A stretch of DNA of 64,000 nucleotides from Cryobacterium sp. SO2 (GCF_026151165.2 NZ_CP117849.1:558001-622000); one strand, 5' to 3'. Counted from the stretch's first letter, positions 16,638 to 25,223 are shown. A program made the numbers and translations. The notes: a model not told the origin generated them from the letters alone.

Positions 16638-16836
16638 CGCACCAAACACGTGCAGCGACGGATGCCCCGCCGTGGTTAGCACTCCAACGAGCGCCCGCGC
16701 ACCTCGCCGCTCCATCCGTCTCATGCCCACCGCGACCCTGGGTTCTGCCCCCACGCGCGCTGGGAGGCGCCACACCCCCAGCCGGGTGGCCGCCGAATCC
16801 CGCACACCTGAGATAATCAGAGGCGGAGAGGGCGCA

Positions 16837-18243
16837 ATGTCACTTGGGTTACCCGGCCACCTGGTGCAGGCCACGCTCAGCCGCGCCCTGGCCCGCGCCA
16901 GCCACTGGTTCGGCCTTGTCTGCCTGGCCGGCGCGCTGGCGTCGGTGCTGGCGCTGAGCATGTTCCCCGTCACCGACCGGCTGCAGCTCACCGTCGCGGC
17001 GATCCTCGGCATGGGCGCCCTGCTCGCGCTCCTCGCCCGCTGGCGCACGGTGCCGCTCACCATCGCCTACCTCGTGCTCGGCGCCGCCTGCACCTACCTG
17101 TTCACCGGCGCGGTGCTGGGCATGCCCGGCGTGTTCTCGTCCTCGGACATGTTCCTCATCTCGCTGCCCAAGATGGCCCTGATCATGGTCGGCGGCGCCG
17201 GTTCCGGCGCGCTCGTGGGCGTGCTGTGGAGCACCCTCGGGTTCCTCCTCGCCGAGATCGCCGCCACCCTGGCCGTGGCGCAGACCGCCGTGCCCGACCG
17301 GCCCGACGTGTTCACCATCGTCACCTACCTCGTGCTCGTGGGCGTGATGCTGCTCGACGGCCTCACCCGCCGCACCGGCCGCGCCGCCCAGCCGGCCATC
17401 CACAAGGCGGTGCAAGACGACGAGTCCCGCACCCTGCGCCACGACTTCGACGTGCGGGCGATCGCGCTGATGCACGACACCACCCTCAACCAGCTTGTTT
17501 CCGTGGCCCGCGCCAAGCCCGGCCCGCTCAGCCGCGGCCTCGAGGCCGGCATCCGCGAAACCCTGCACACCCTCGCCGACCGCGACTGGCTCACCCACGT
17601 CGACGAACGCACCGGCGCCGCGCCCGCCGGCAGCGACGGTTGGTTGGGCAGCGCCGTGTTCCGCGCCATCGACCGCAGCCGAGACCGCGGCTTGGTCATC
17701 GACATCACCGGCGACAAGGATGCGCTCGCCCGCCTTGCCCCCGAAAGCGACCGGGAACTCGGCCTCGCCGTTCAACAGTGCCTGGTGAACGTCCTCCAGC
17801 ACTCCGGCATCGCTTCCGCCGAGGTGGTCATCGACGCCGACGACGAGAACGTGTCGGTGATGGTGCTCGACGCCGGCACCGGCTTCATGGAATCCGAGAC
17901 CGGCAGCGACCGGCTCGGCCTGCGCCAGTCGGTGCGCAAGCGCATCGAGCGCCTCGGCGGCTCCGTGCAGATCTGGTCGCGCCCCGGCGCCGGCACCTCG
18001 GTGCTGCTCACCCTGCCCGCCCCGGCGCCCGCCCCCGCGGTCTCCGCCGAGTTGCCCATTTCCGGACCAGTTGCCCCGGTACAGCAGGGCAACTCGTCCG
18101 CGGCGGGGCAACTCGCGGATGCCCTCTCCACCGCCGATGCCCCCACGCTCCGGACCCCAGCGGGCCCCGACACACCTACGACCCCCGGGACCTCGGCCCC
18201 GGACGCAGAGCCCGCGACCCCCACTGGCCCGGTGACCCCGTGA
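16837..18243 (+). CDS. Membrane sensor kinase, first module of a split sensor pair
   Basis: 468 residues from an ATG preceded by GGCGGAGAG. Six hydrophobic segments occupy about residues 18-185. A short helical domain then carries LMHDTTLNQLVSVA with His213, resembling the HisKA_3 HD-x-x-x-x-x-L motif of NarX/DesK-type kinases. The ATPase domain has N-box VQQCLVNVLQHSG, G1 VLDAGTGFM and SRPGAGTSVLLTL. The last ~90 residues are Pro/Ala-rich and contain an in-frame 72-nt palindromic element (18049-18120). The next gene overlaps by 4 bases (GTGA) and supplies a second membrane module. The same two modules are fused in the protein at 21384. No regulator gene is adjacent; the regulator at 20737 may be shared. 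Confidence 0.82.
   Translation: MSLGLPGHLVQATLSRALARASHWFGLVCLAGALASVLALSMFPVTDRLQLTVAAILGMGALLALLARWRTVPLTIAYLVLGAACTYLFTGAVLGMPGVFSSSDMFLISLPKMALIMVGGAGSGALVGVLWSTLGFLLAEIAATLAVAQTAVPDRPDVFTIVTYLVLVGVMLLDGLTRRTGRAAQPAIHKAVQDDESRTLRHDFDVRAIALMHDTTLNQLVSVARAKPGPLSRGLEAGIRETLHTLADRDWLTHVDERTGAAPAGSDGWLGSAVFRAIDRSRDRGLVIDITGDKDALARLAPESDRELGLAVQQCLVNVLQHSGIASAEVVIDADDENVSVMVLDAGTGFMESETGSDRLGLRQSVRKRIERLGGSVQIWSRPGAGTSVLLTLPAPAPAPAVSAELPISGPVAPVQQGNSSAAGQLADALSTADAPTLRTPAGPDTPTTPGTSAPDAEPATPTGPVTP
18049..18120. repeat. In-frame 72-nt palindromic element, copy 1
   Basis: 24 codons translating as ELPISGPVAPVQQGNSSAAG plus QLAD. Outer arms GAGTTGCCC and GGGCAACTC and inner arms CAGTTGCCCCG and CAGGGCAACTCG make it nearly palindromic over its length. 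Two related copies in the next gene (19284 and 19401) have the same length and reading frame. Confidence 0.85.
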
Positions 18244-19790
18244 CCGCCCGCCGCGCCACCCAGCAGCGCCTCGACCCGCTGGGCACCCTCGCCGCCTGGC
18301 CGCTGGCGCCGGGCCTCGCCGCCGTGGTGCTCTGCTACTCCGTGATCGCCACCGTGCTGCAGTCCGACCAGGTGCAGAACCCCCTGCTGGCCACCCTCGC
18401 CGTGCTCGCCATGGCCGCCGCCGCCGGCACCCTGGTGATCGCCACCCAGCCGGCGCACTCCCCGTTCGGCCGCCAGGCGCACATCGTGATGGTGACCCTG
18501 GCCGTGCTCGGTTACCTCTTCGAGGCGCTCAGCCGCTGGGGCAGCAACGAACTCGTGCAAGACGACTTCGGCCCCATCAGCATCGGCCTGCTCCTGCTGG
18601 CCCTGGCCCCCTACCGGCCCTGGCGCGAGATCGCCCTCTCCGGCGCGATCGCCAGCGTCATCGCGATCGCCATCACCCTGCCGCAAGCCGGCACCTTCCG
18701 CATCGACGTGCCCGTGGCGGTCTACGCCATCGTGTCGGTCGTGCAGATCCTCGCGCCCGCCGCCGCCGGCGCCGCCTACTCCCGCCGGGTCGTCACGTCC
18801 ATCCTCGCCTGGCAGACGGATGCGCGCCGCGCCATCGTCGCCCGCACCGAGGAGGCCCGCGGCCAGCTGGCCCGGGCCGTGGTGGAGCAGCAGGTCACCG
18901 CGCTCAAGTCCGGGGTGATCCCGTTCCTCACCGACGTGCTCGAGCGCGGCACCGTCACCGCCCTCGACATCGCCCAGGCCGGCCAGCTGGCCGCCGAGGT
19001 GCGCCGCACCCTCGTGGCCGAGATCGACCGCACCTGGCTGGACTCCGTCGTCACCCGCGAACGAGCCGCCCTCGCCGAACGCGGCACTCCCGGCCTGCTC
19101 GTCGTGGCTGACCCCGAGCACCGCGCCACCGTGTTCGGGGCCGAACAACGCGCCGCCACCGCGGCCCTGATCGGCGCCCTCTGCGCCGCCCCCGGTTTCG
19201 ACCCGCACAGCCTGGTGGTGCAGATCACCGGCTCGCCCCAGCCGCGCACGCCCGGCGCCCGCTCGCGGCCGGCCCCTTCCGCCGACGTGCCCACCTCCGC
19301 ACGAGTTGCCCCGGCGCAGCGGAGCAACTCGTCCGCACCGGGGCACCTCGCGGCACCGGCCCCCAGCCCCGGCGGCCGCCCGGCACCGGCCCCGTCCGCC
19401 CACCTGCCCACGTCCGCACGAGTTGCCCCGCCGCAGCGGAGCAACTCGTCCGCACCGGGGCACCTCGCGGATGCGCACGCCCCCGCACTCGGCCAGACGC
19501 CGCTGGCCATCCTCACCGGCCCGCCCGCCCCGGCCCAGTTCGACACCATCACCCTGCAGGCCGCGCTCGACGTGCCGCCGCGCAAGGTGCGGGCGCTGCT
19601 GCGCCCCTACCTGGGCGTCATCCGGGTGGTCTTCGGCAACGTGCGCGTCACCGTGCGGCGGCCCTCGCTCACCATCGAGTTCGACGCCGTGCGCGAGAAC
19701 ACCTCCAGCGCCGCCGCGCCCACGGCCCTCGCCACCCCGGCCACCCCCATCGGTGTGCGCGCGAACAAAGCTCCGCGCCAAGTACGCTGA
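18240..19790 (+). CDS. Second module of the split sensor pair (membrane protein)
   Basis: 516 residues from the GTG of a GTGA overlap with the kinase gene. About six hydrophobic segments (residues 18-185) are followed by an alpha-helical region with LKSGVIPFLTDVLERGTVTA, DIAQAGQLAAEVRRTLVAEI and TWLDSVV, a layout matched by the C-terminal half of the fused sensor at 21384, where the last part resembles a worn kinase/ATPase core. The region from about 345 to 415 is Pro/Ser/Ala-rich and contains two in-frame copies of a 72-nt palindrome. The final ~90 residues form a separate small folded region (ALDVPPRKVRALLRPYLGVI). No catalytic motif is complete. It presumably works with the kinase encoded just upstream; exact function unknown. 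Confidence 0.75.
   Translation: MTARRATQQRLDPLGTLAAWPLAPGLAAVVLCYSVIATVLQSDQVQNPLLATLAVLAMAAAAGTLVIATQPAHSPFGRQAHIVMVTLAVLGYLFEALSRWGSNELVQDDFGPISIGLLLLALAPYRPWREIALSGAIASVIAIAITLPQAGTFRIDVPVAVYAIVSVVQILAPAAAGAAYSRRVVTSILAWQTDARRAIVARTEEARGQLARAVVEQQVTALKSGVIPFLTDVLERGTVTALDIAQAGQLAAEVRRTLVAEIDRTWLDSVVTRERAALAERGTPGLLVVADPEHRATVFGAEQRAATAALIGALCAAPGFDPHSLVVQITGSPQPRTPGARSRPAPSADVPTSARVAPAQRSNSSAPGHLAAPAPSPGGRPAPAPSAHLPTSARVAPPQRSNSSAPGHLADAHAPALGQTPLAILTGPPAPAQFDTITLQAALDVPPRKVRALLRPYLGVIRVVFGNVRVTVRRPSLTIEFDAVRENTSSAAAPTALATPATPIGVRANKAPRQVR
19284..19355. repeat. In-frame 72-nt palindromic element, copy 2
   Basis: 24 codons reading DVPTSARVAPAQRSNSSAPG plus HLAA, with GAGTTGC and GCAACTC as the central inverted arms. 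It is very close in sequence to the copy 117 bases further on. Confidence 0.85.
19401..19472. repeat. In-frame 72-nt palindromic element, copy 3
   Basis: 24 codons reading HLPTSARVAPPQRSNSSAPG plus HLAD, in the same frame as the other two copies. The 117-base spacing from copy 2 includes a 45-base Pro/Ala-coding spacer, so the pair may have arisen by local duplication. Confidence 0.85.
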
Positions 19791-19857
19791 AGCAGACCGA
19801 CAGCGCCCCTCGCGGCCGCTGGACGATTTCAACAGGGCAAGGGCGGTACCGGCGGTA

Positions 19858-20610
19858 ATGGCGAAACTGTATTTTCGATACGGCGCGATGAACAGCGGCA
19901 AGAGCACCTCTATGCTCCAGGCCGCCTACAACTATGAGGAGCGCGGCCACCGCGTGCTGCTGGCCAAACCGTCCGTCGACACCAAGGGCGACCGCGGCAT
20001 CCTCTCCCGCCTCGGCGTCACCCGCGGCGTCGACTTCCTGCTCACGCCCGAGACGGATGCGTACGCCCTGTTCCAGCAGCACCGCGCCGCTACCCTCGAA
20101 GCCACCGGCCTCGACGTGAGCGCCCTGCTCGTCGACGAGGCGCAGTTCCTCACCGAAACCCAGGTCGACGACCTGCTGCGCATCGCGATCATCGAGAACG
20201 TGCCGGTGCTCGCGTACGGCATCCGCACCGACTTCCAGACCGTCGCGTTCCCCGGCAGCCGCCGGCTGCTCGAGGTGGCGCACAGCCTCGAAGAACTCAA
20301 GACCATCTGCCGATGTGGGCGCAAGGCCGTGTTCAACGGCCGCCAGGTGAACGGCGCCTTCGTCTTCGACGGCGACCAGGTGGCCATCGACGGCGTCGAG
20401 GTCACCTACGAGTCGCTCTGCGGCTCCTGCTACCTCGAGGAGAGCCACGGCGTGCTGAACAACCGCCGCCGGGAACCGGTCGAACCAGCCGCGCTTGCAG
20501 ACCGGGGCCGGGAGCGGGGGCGCTCAACCGAACAACGGTCGCAGAACGCGAACCCGGTTGTCGAGAGCACCCCAGCCAGCCCCCCGGCGTGTTCCCCCTC
20601 CTCACCTTAG
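19858..20610 (+). CDS. tdk: Thymidine kinase
   Basis: Salvage enzyme that phosphorylates thymidine to dTMP. The 250-residue protein opens with the type II thymidine kinase P-loop RYGAMNSGKSTSML and has the catalytic-base region LLVDEAQFL, the Zn-binding pairs CRCG and CGSC, and the lid region GIRTDFQTVAFPGS. The catalytic part ends near residue 205; the remaining ~45 residues are Arg/Pro/Ser-rich and not part of the family fold. The ATG was chosen because it directly precedes the conserved N-terminus; the upstream GGCGGT is a weak ribosome-binding site. The gene stands between the two sensor loci and is likely independent of them. Confidence 0.94.
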   Translation: MAKLYFRYGAMNSGKSTSMLQAAYNYEERGHRVLLAKPSVDTKGDRGILSRLGVTRGVDFLLTPETDAYALFQQHRAATLEATGLDVSALLVDEAQFLTETQVDDLLRIAIIENVPVLAYGIRTDFQTVAFPGSRRLLEVAHSLEELKTICRCGRKAVFNGRQVNGAFVFDGDQVAIDGVEVTYESLCGSCYLEESHGVLNNRRREPVEPAALADRGRERGRSTEQRSQNANPVVESTPASPPACSPSSP

Positions 20611-20736
20611 GCATCCGCCAAAACCCCCAAAAGCCCTCACTTCTCAGGGCACCCATTTCGGGGGGTACGGGAGAACACGGGATAATCGACAGCACATCCC
20701 AGCTAAAGCCCAGGACAACCGCAGAAAAGGTATCGA

Positions 20737-21387
20737 ATGAACCGCTTCCGGGTCGCCCTGATCGATGACCACGAGATCGTGGCGCGCGGCTTCGCCGGGC
20801 TCTTCGCCACCTTCCCCGACATCGAGGTGGTGGCCACGGTCGCCACGGTCGGCGAGCTGCGCGCCCTGGTGCCGGACGGCCAGGTGGACCTCGTCATCCT
20901 CGACCTTCGGCTCTCCGACGGCTCCACGGTCTCTGACAACGTCGACCGGCTGCGCGAAACCGGCGCCCAGGTGCTCGCGTTCACGGGCGGCGACGACGCC
21001 GTGCTCATGCGGGCCGCCGCCCGCGGCGGAGTGCTCGGCGTGGTGCGCAAATCCGAACCGGCCGAGGTGCTGCTCGACGCCGTCACCCGCGCGGCGGCCG
21101 GCGAGACCATCGCCTCCACCGAGTGGGCCGCGGCCCTGGATGGCGACCCCGACCTCGCCGACGCCGGCCTCAGCCCCCGGGAACGCGAGGTGCTCTCCCT
21201 CTACGCCGCCGGCGCGAAGGCGCCGCTCGTGGCGTCGCACACCGGGCTGTCCGAGCTCACCGTCGTCGACTACATCCGCCGGGTGCGCTCCAAGTACGAG
21301 CGGGTGGGCCGGCCGGCGAACACCAAGATCGACCTCTACAAGCGGGCGCTGGAAGACGGCATCCTGCCCATCCCCGGGCGGTCATGA
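20737..21387 (+). CDS. LuxR/NarL-type response regulator
   Basis: 216 residues. The receiver domain shows VALIDDHEIVARGF (acidic pair), Asp56 in LVILDLRLSDG as phosphorylation site and the Lys of VVRKSEP. The C-terminal HTH is recognised by LSPREREVLSLYAAG and LSELTVVDYIRRVRSKY; the turn is longer than usual and ends with NTKIDLYKRALEDGILP, a pattern common in this actinobacterial subgroup. AAAAGG precedes the ATG, and TAATCG about 45 nt upstream could be a -10 box. Its stop overlaps the start of the sensor kinase by 4 bases (ATGA), so the two form a two-component pair. Confidence 0.92.
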   Translation: MNRFRVALIDDHEIVARGFAGLFATFPDIEVVATVATVGELRALVPDGQVDLVILDLRLSDGSTVSDNVDRLRETGAQVLAFTGGDDAVLMRAAARGGVLGVVRKSEPAEVLLDAVTRAAAGETIASTEWAAALDGDPDLADAGLSPREREVLSLYAAGAKAPLVASHTGLSELTVVDYIRRVRSKYERVGRPANTKIDLYKRALEDGILPIPGRS

Positions 21388-23735
21388 CCAAGCCGGACGC
21401 CGCAGCCAGCCCGGCCGCCCCGGCCACCGCCAACCTCACCCGGGTACTCTGCATCGCGGTCGCGGCCGCCGCCGTGATCTTCGGTGCCCTCTCCGTCGGC
21501 TCGTTCCTCGCCCAGGACTGGTACCCCGATCCGCTGCTCGCCTCGGCCGCCTGGCTGGCCTCCTTCGGTCTGCCCGTCCTCCTCGGGCTCTGCTGCGGGT
21601 GGGCGTCGCGGCGGGTGCTGCAGGGCATCGTCGCCCTCGAGGCCGCCTGCTTCATCGTGATCGCGGGTTTCTGGCTGCTCGCCGGCCCCGGTCCGCTGCC
21701 GCCCGGCGCCGAGATCCCCTGGGTGATCACCTTCAACGGAGTGCCGGCCGTGGCGCTGGCCGTGTTCGCCCGCAGCCGGGTGGCGTGGGGTTTCACCGTC
21801 GTCAGCAGCGTGCTCAGTGGCGCACTGCGGTTCCGCACCTCCACCGAGGCCATGCCCGCCCTCGTCGGCCTGGCCGACGGCCTCTACTCGCTGCTGCTCG
21901 TGAGCGTGTTCGTGGCCCTCACCCTCGCCGCCCGCCGCGCGGCCGCTCGGGTGGATGACGCCCTGCTGCTCACCCGGCAGGCGGAGGCCCGCCGCGCCGC
22001 CCGGGTGTCGCGCCGGCAGGAGCGGCTGCGCATCGACGCCCTCGTGCACGACAGCGTCATCTCCACCCTGCTCATGGCGGGCCTGGGCCGCAGCCCGCTG
22101 CCGGTGGTCTCCGCGCACGCGACGAAGACGCTCCGCCAGCTCGACGCCCTCCGCGTGCCGCCCGTGCAACCGGTGGTGCTCGTCTCCGACGTCGTACGCC
22201 GGATCGTGCGCCTCACCGCACAGATCGCGCCGGATGCCACGGTGCGGGTTGACGACCCGGCTCGCCCCGGCGGCGGCGCGGCCATCGAGCGCACCGTCCC
22301 CTCCGTTGCGGTGGTGGCCATGCTCGGCGCCGCCGGCGAGGCGCTGCGCAACTCCGTGGCCTCGGCTGCCGGCCGCCCCATCCCGCACGCGCCGCCCCGG
22401 CGGGTGCACCGCACCGTCACGGTGCTCTCCACCATCGACGGCTGCCAGATCACAGTCAGCGACGACGGCGTCGGCTTCGACCCCGGCGCGGTGCCGCCGG
22501 AACGCCTGGGCATCGCCCAGAGCATTGTCGGCCGGATGGGACGGGTGCCCGGCGGCGCCGCCAACGTGCGCTCAGCGCCCGGCCGCGGCACCGATGTCGT
22601 GCTCGCCTGGGCGCCGGAGCGCGTGATGGTCGCCCCCGGCCCCGGAGCGCCCCGCCCCCTCGAGAACCGCCCGCCCGAGCCGGCGCCCGAGCGCCGCGCG
22701 ATCCCGCGCCAACCGGAGGACGTGACCGCCGAGCCGGCCACTCTGGCGCAGTCGCTTGGCCTGTCCACCCCCGCGGCGCGCAGCATCCTGGTTCTGTTCG
22801 TGCTCGTGCACGCTCTGCTCGCGGGGATCGCCCTGATGCCCGGCCGGCCGGTGTTTCTCGTGCTGGCCGCCTACCTGGCGATCGTGGCCGCGGCGGTGGC
22901 GCTGATGAGCCACATCGACGGCCCCTTCCCGCGCCGCCGGGTGGCCCTCATCCTCGGTCTCTGCGGGGCGGGCGCGGTGCTGATGTTCGCCTACCTGCCC
23001 CTGAACAGCGGCGCCCCGTTCGCGCACTGGCACCTGGGTGCGATCACGCTGATCCTGGTGGTGCTGGCCATCCGCGGCCAGATGGGTCCGGCCTGGCTCG
23101 GTTATGCCGCCCTCGCCGCACTCGCGGTGGGCTGGGCCATCGCCACCGGCCAGCCGGCCCTCACCGGGGTGGCCCTGGTCATCCGGCACGCGGCCACCCT
23201 GCTCGTGGGCACCCTTTTCGTGGTGGGCCTGCGCCGCACCGAGCGCACCCTGCGCGTGCTCACCGACAACGACACCGCCCAGGCCTCGTACGACGCCACC
23301 ACCGTGGCCGCGATCGCCGAACGCGAGGCCGAACTGCTGCGCGTGAACGCCCTGGCCCGCCCCACCCTCGAACGACTCGCCGGCCCGCAGCCGCTCACCG
23401 ACACGGAGCGCGCCCAGTGCCTGCTCGTGGAGGCCAGCCTGCGTGACGCCATCCGCGGCCGGGTCTTGTTCGTCGACCCGGTCATCGCCGCCGTGGCCGC
23501 AGCCCGGCACCGCGGCGTGGAGGTCACCATGATCGACGACAGCGGCGAGACCCCGCCGGCCCGGCTCACCGACCTCGCCCGCGCCGTCGCCGACGTGCTC
23601 GACACCGTCGACACCGGCCGCATCACCGTGCGCGTGCTCCCCGCCGGCCGCCCCACCCTCGCCACCCTGGTCATCGACTCCGGCACCCCCCGCCTCCTCT
23701 CCATCACCCCCACCGGCACCCTCGCCGCCCCCTAA
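21384..23735 (+). CDS. Double-module membrane sensor kinase
   Basis: 783 residues. First module: six or so hydrophobic segments (about 18-195), a HisKA_3-like helix IDALVHDSVISTLLMAG with His222, and an ATPase domain with GEALRNSVASAA, VSDDGVGFDPG and SAPGRGTDVVLAW. A Pro-rich linker (about 415-455) leads to a second membrane region (about 468-625) and a soluble tail with LTDTERAQCLLVEASLRDAI and VEVTMIDDSG that resembles a kinase/ATPase core without its catalytic motifs. The same order of parts is split over two genes at 16837-19790, so the architecture is a recurrent one and not an accidental fusion. It is coupled by ATGA to the regulator gene upstream. The stimulus is unknown. Confidence 0.85.
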   Translation: MTKPDAAASPAAPATANLTRVLCIAVAAAAVIFGALSVGSFLAQDWYPDPLLASAAWLASFGLPVLLGLCCGWASRRVLQGIVALEAACFIVIAGFWLLAGPGPLPPGAEIPWVITFNGVPAVALAVFARSRVAWGFTVVSSVLSGALRFRTSTEAMPALVGLADGLYSLLLVSVFVALTLAARRAAARVDDALLLTRQAEARRAARVSRRQERLRIDALVHDSVISTLLMAGLGRSPLPVVSAHATKTLRQLDALRVPPVQPVVLVSDVVRRIVRLTAQIAPDATVRVDDPARPGGGAAIERTVPSVAVVAMLGAAGEALRNSVASAAGRPIPHAPPRRVHRTVTVLSTIDGCQITVSDDGVGFDPGAVPPERLGIAQSIVGRMGRVPGGAANVRSAPGRGTDVVLAWAPERVMVAPGPGAPRPLENRPPEPAPERRAIPRQPEDVTAEPATLAQSLGLSTPAARSILVLFVLVHALLAGIALMPGRPVFLVLAAYLAIVAAAVALMSHIDGPFPRRRVALILGLCGAGAVLMFAYLPLNSGAPFAHWHLGAITLILVVLAIRGQMGPAWLGYAALAALAVGWAIATGQPALTGVALVIRHAATLLVGTLFVVGLRRTERTLRVLTDNDTAQASYDATTVAAIAEREAELLRVNALARPTLERLAGPQPLTDTERAQCLLVEASLRDAIRGRVLFVDPVIAAVAAARHRGVEVTMIDDSGETPPARLTDLARAVADVLDTVDTGRITVRVLPAGRPTLATLVIDSGTPRLLSITPTGTLAAP

Positions 23736-23745
23736 CTCCCTGCTC

Positions 23746-23861
23746 GCTGGTCGTTCCCGTCCCGCTGGTCGTTCCCGTCCCGCTGGTCGAGCTCGTCGAG
23801 ACCCAGAGACCCGCCCGCGTTCGCCCCCGTCCCGCTGGTCGAGCTCGTCGAGACCCCGCGA
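23746..23861. repeat. Cluster of GCTGGTCG repeats
   Basis: Two short tandem units CGCTGGTCGTTCCCGTCC are followed by two longer direct copies of GCTGGTCGAGCTCGTCGAGACC separated by a spacer, all in the same orientation, directly after the sensor kinase stop. The core is self-complementary around GAGCTC. Confidence 0.85.
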
Positions 23862-23893
23862 CCCGCCCGCGCTCGCTCCCATCCGCTGGTTCT

Positions 23894-23954
23894 CGCGAGC
23901 CGTGAGTTGGGCCCCAACCGGATGTCCGGAAGCGTGCTTTGCTCACGGCTCGCG
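23894..23954. terminator. Long-loop hairpin, possible terminator
   Basis: CGCGAGCCGTGAG (23894-23906) and CTCACGGCTCGCG (23942-23954) are perfect 13-base inverse repeats separated by 35 bases that contain smaller palindromes (GGGGCC, TCCGGA). No T-run follows, so it could instead be a further palindromic repeat. Confidence 0.45.
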
Positions 23955-24034
23955 TCCCATTCTCCAGATCACAGTGCGCCTGATGAGTGCGGACGCCCGT
24001 CGTGTCGACCTACCGAGGTCATTCCTTCGGGAAT

Positions 24035-24460
24035 ATGGTGACAATTGTGCGCAATGCTGATGTGAGAGGCTCTTTGGTCCGTCAACAAATACGAACCTGC
24101 GAAGACGCATGCTCCGCGCTCGTCGTTGCCAGCGAAGAATGTGCCGACAAGTGCCTGGCCATCACCGGCAACGGCGAAGCCACAGCGTGTTTTCTCGCGA
24201 ACCTGGACTGCGTCGAGATCGGAAACGTGGCAGTGAGAGTGCTGTCCTGGACCACCGGCGGTCACCGATCGGCAGCGATAGCGATGCTGGATGCGTGCAT
24301 TGAGGCCTGTGACGAGTCGTCGGCAACGTGCGAACGGATGGCCTTACTCCACAGCCCCTGGGTTTCGTGTGCTGCGGCATGCCTGACGCTCAGGACGGCG
24401 TGCTCCGAGCTCATATTGAGCCTCAACGTCCCGTTCACCATTGCGGAGAAGCCAGCCTGA
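24035..24460 (+). CDS. Cys-rich four-helix-bundle protein (DUF326/Csp-like)
   Basis: 141 residues from the ATG at 24035; a start at 23987 is also possible but adds residues unlike the family. Twelve cysteines are arranged in helical spacing: TCEDACSA, ECADKCLA, CFLANLDC, DACIEACDESSATC and SCAAACLTLRTAC. This is the pattern of DUF326/four-helix-bundle proteins, some of which (Csp) store cuprous copper inside the bundle. No signal peptide is apparent, so it would be cytosolic. No copper exporter or regulator gene is nearby. Base composition is lower in GC than the neighbouring sensor genes. Copper storage is a family-based inference. Confidence 0.75.
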   Translation: MVTIVRNADVRGSLVRQQIRTCEDACSALVVASEECADKCLAITGNGEATACFLANLDCVEIGNVAVRVLSWTTGGHRSAAIAMLDACIEACDESSATCERMALLHSPWVSCAAACLTLRTACSELILSLNVPFTIAEKPA

Positions 24461-24500
24461 GGCTCAGACCATAGTTCTCTGCACAAACCATTCCTCGGTG

Positions 24501-24707
24501 TTAGACGAGGGTGATCTTTCCGGCTAGTAGGTCTGCAGCAACTTGATCCACTGTTGACTCCGTGGCGGCGGCATAGGCAAGCAGGCGGCTGACAGCTTCA
24601 TCAGGTGTCTCCTTGGTCTGTGCAACGATTATTCCGGTTGCCTGGTGCACTTGAGGATTGTGCCAGCTGTCGGTTCCCTTGAGGCTCTCACTGGGCTTGA
24701 GGCCCAT
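24501..24707 (-). CDS. Short ANTAR-domain protein
   Basis: 68 residues. From HQATGIIVAQTKETPDEAVS to VDQVAADLLAGKI it matches the ANTAR RNA-binding domain, which normally ends two-component or GAF-domain antiterminators. No receiver or GAF domain precedes it: the upstream bases on this strand show a fitting AGGA ribosome-binding site 6 nt before the ATG, so it may be translated as a free ANTAR domain. Alternatively it is the remnant of a GAF-ANTAR gene. ANTAR proteins bind dual stem-loops in mRNA leaders; none was identified here. It is convergent with the Cys-rich protein gene. Confidence 0.65.
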   Translation of the reverse strand: MGLKPSESLKGTDSWHNPQVHQATGIIVAQTKETPDEAVSRLLAYAAATESTVDQVAADLLAGKITLV

Positions 24708-24938
24708 GTTGTCCTACTCTCGTTTACCCTAAAAAATGACGTCGGGGACTAGTCCAATTCTCGATTGAAGTGCCGTGGCGGTCAAGGGCTCTTGGAGTCG
24801 CGATCGATCACGCACCCTCTCACTGATCGGCTTGCTGGGATCTTCTTGAGGGTTTCTCCAGACCCGCACCGAGACCGGGATAGGAGTGTAGCTTCGTCTG
24901 TAGTCGGGCGACCGGCTGATGAGTGGGTCGGGGTCCTG

Positions 24939-25223
24939 ATGAGGATCAATAAAGTACACGTCGATGGACAAGCGTTCATCATTGCCGAGGACGAGAACGT
25001 CCCGGCACTCAAAGAACAGATACTCGCGTCGTTGAAGGTCGGGCGTTCAGCGTTTGTCGACTTTGAATCCACCGGAATCGGCCTGGTCTCGGTGCTGATC
25101 ACCCCGAACGTCAGAGTCCGGTTCGAGGCCTTCGACCGCACCGAAGAGCAGATGAGAGACTCGGAGCCGGTCGCCACCAGTCAGGACATCGCCGATATCG
25201 ACTGGTTCCTCGAACACCCCTGA
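24939..25223 (+). CDS. Hypothetical 94-residue protein
   Basis: I do not recognise this family. The ATG at 24939 is used because GTCGGGG lies just upstream and the residues before it look non-coding. The product begins MRINKVHVDGQAFIIAEDEN, is acidic overall, has no membrane segment or Cys, and appears to be a small alpha/beta domain with the Glu/Asp-rich tail DIADIDWFLEHP. It stands alone between the ANTAR gene and the large adhesin gene, 98 bases from the latter. Confidence 0.55.
   Translation: MRINKVHVDGQAFIIAEDENVPALKEQILASLKVGRSAFVDFESTGIGLVSVLITPNVRVRFEAFDRTEEQMRDSEPVATSQDIADIDWFLEHP

Noticed and set aside
11892..25223. Search for a mobile island in the sensor region
   Set aside because: No integrase, transposase, tRNA-like attachment site or flanking direct repeats were seen; the palindromes are dispersed and not paired as element ends.
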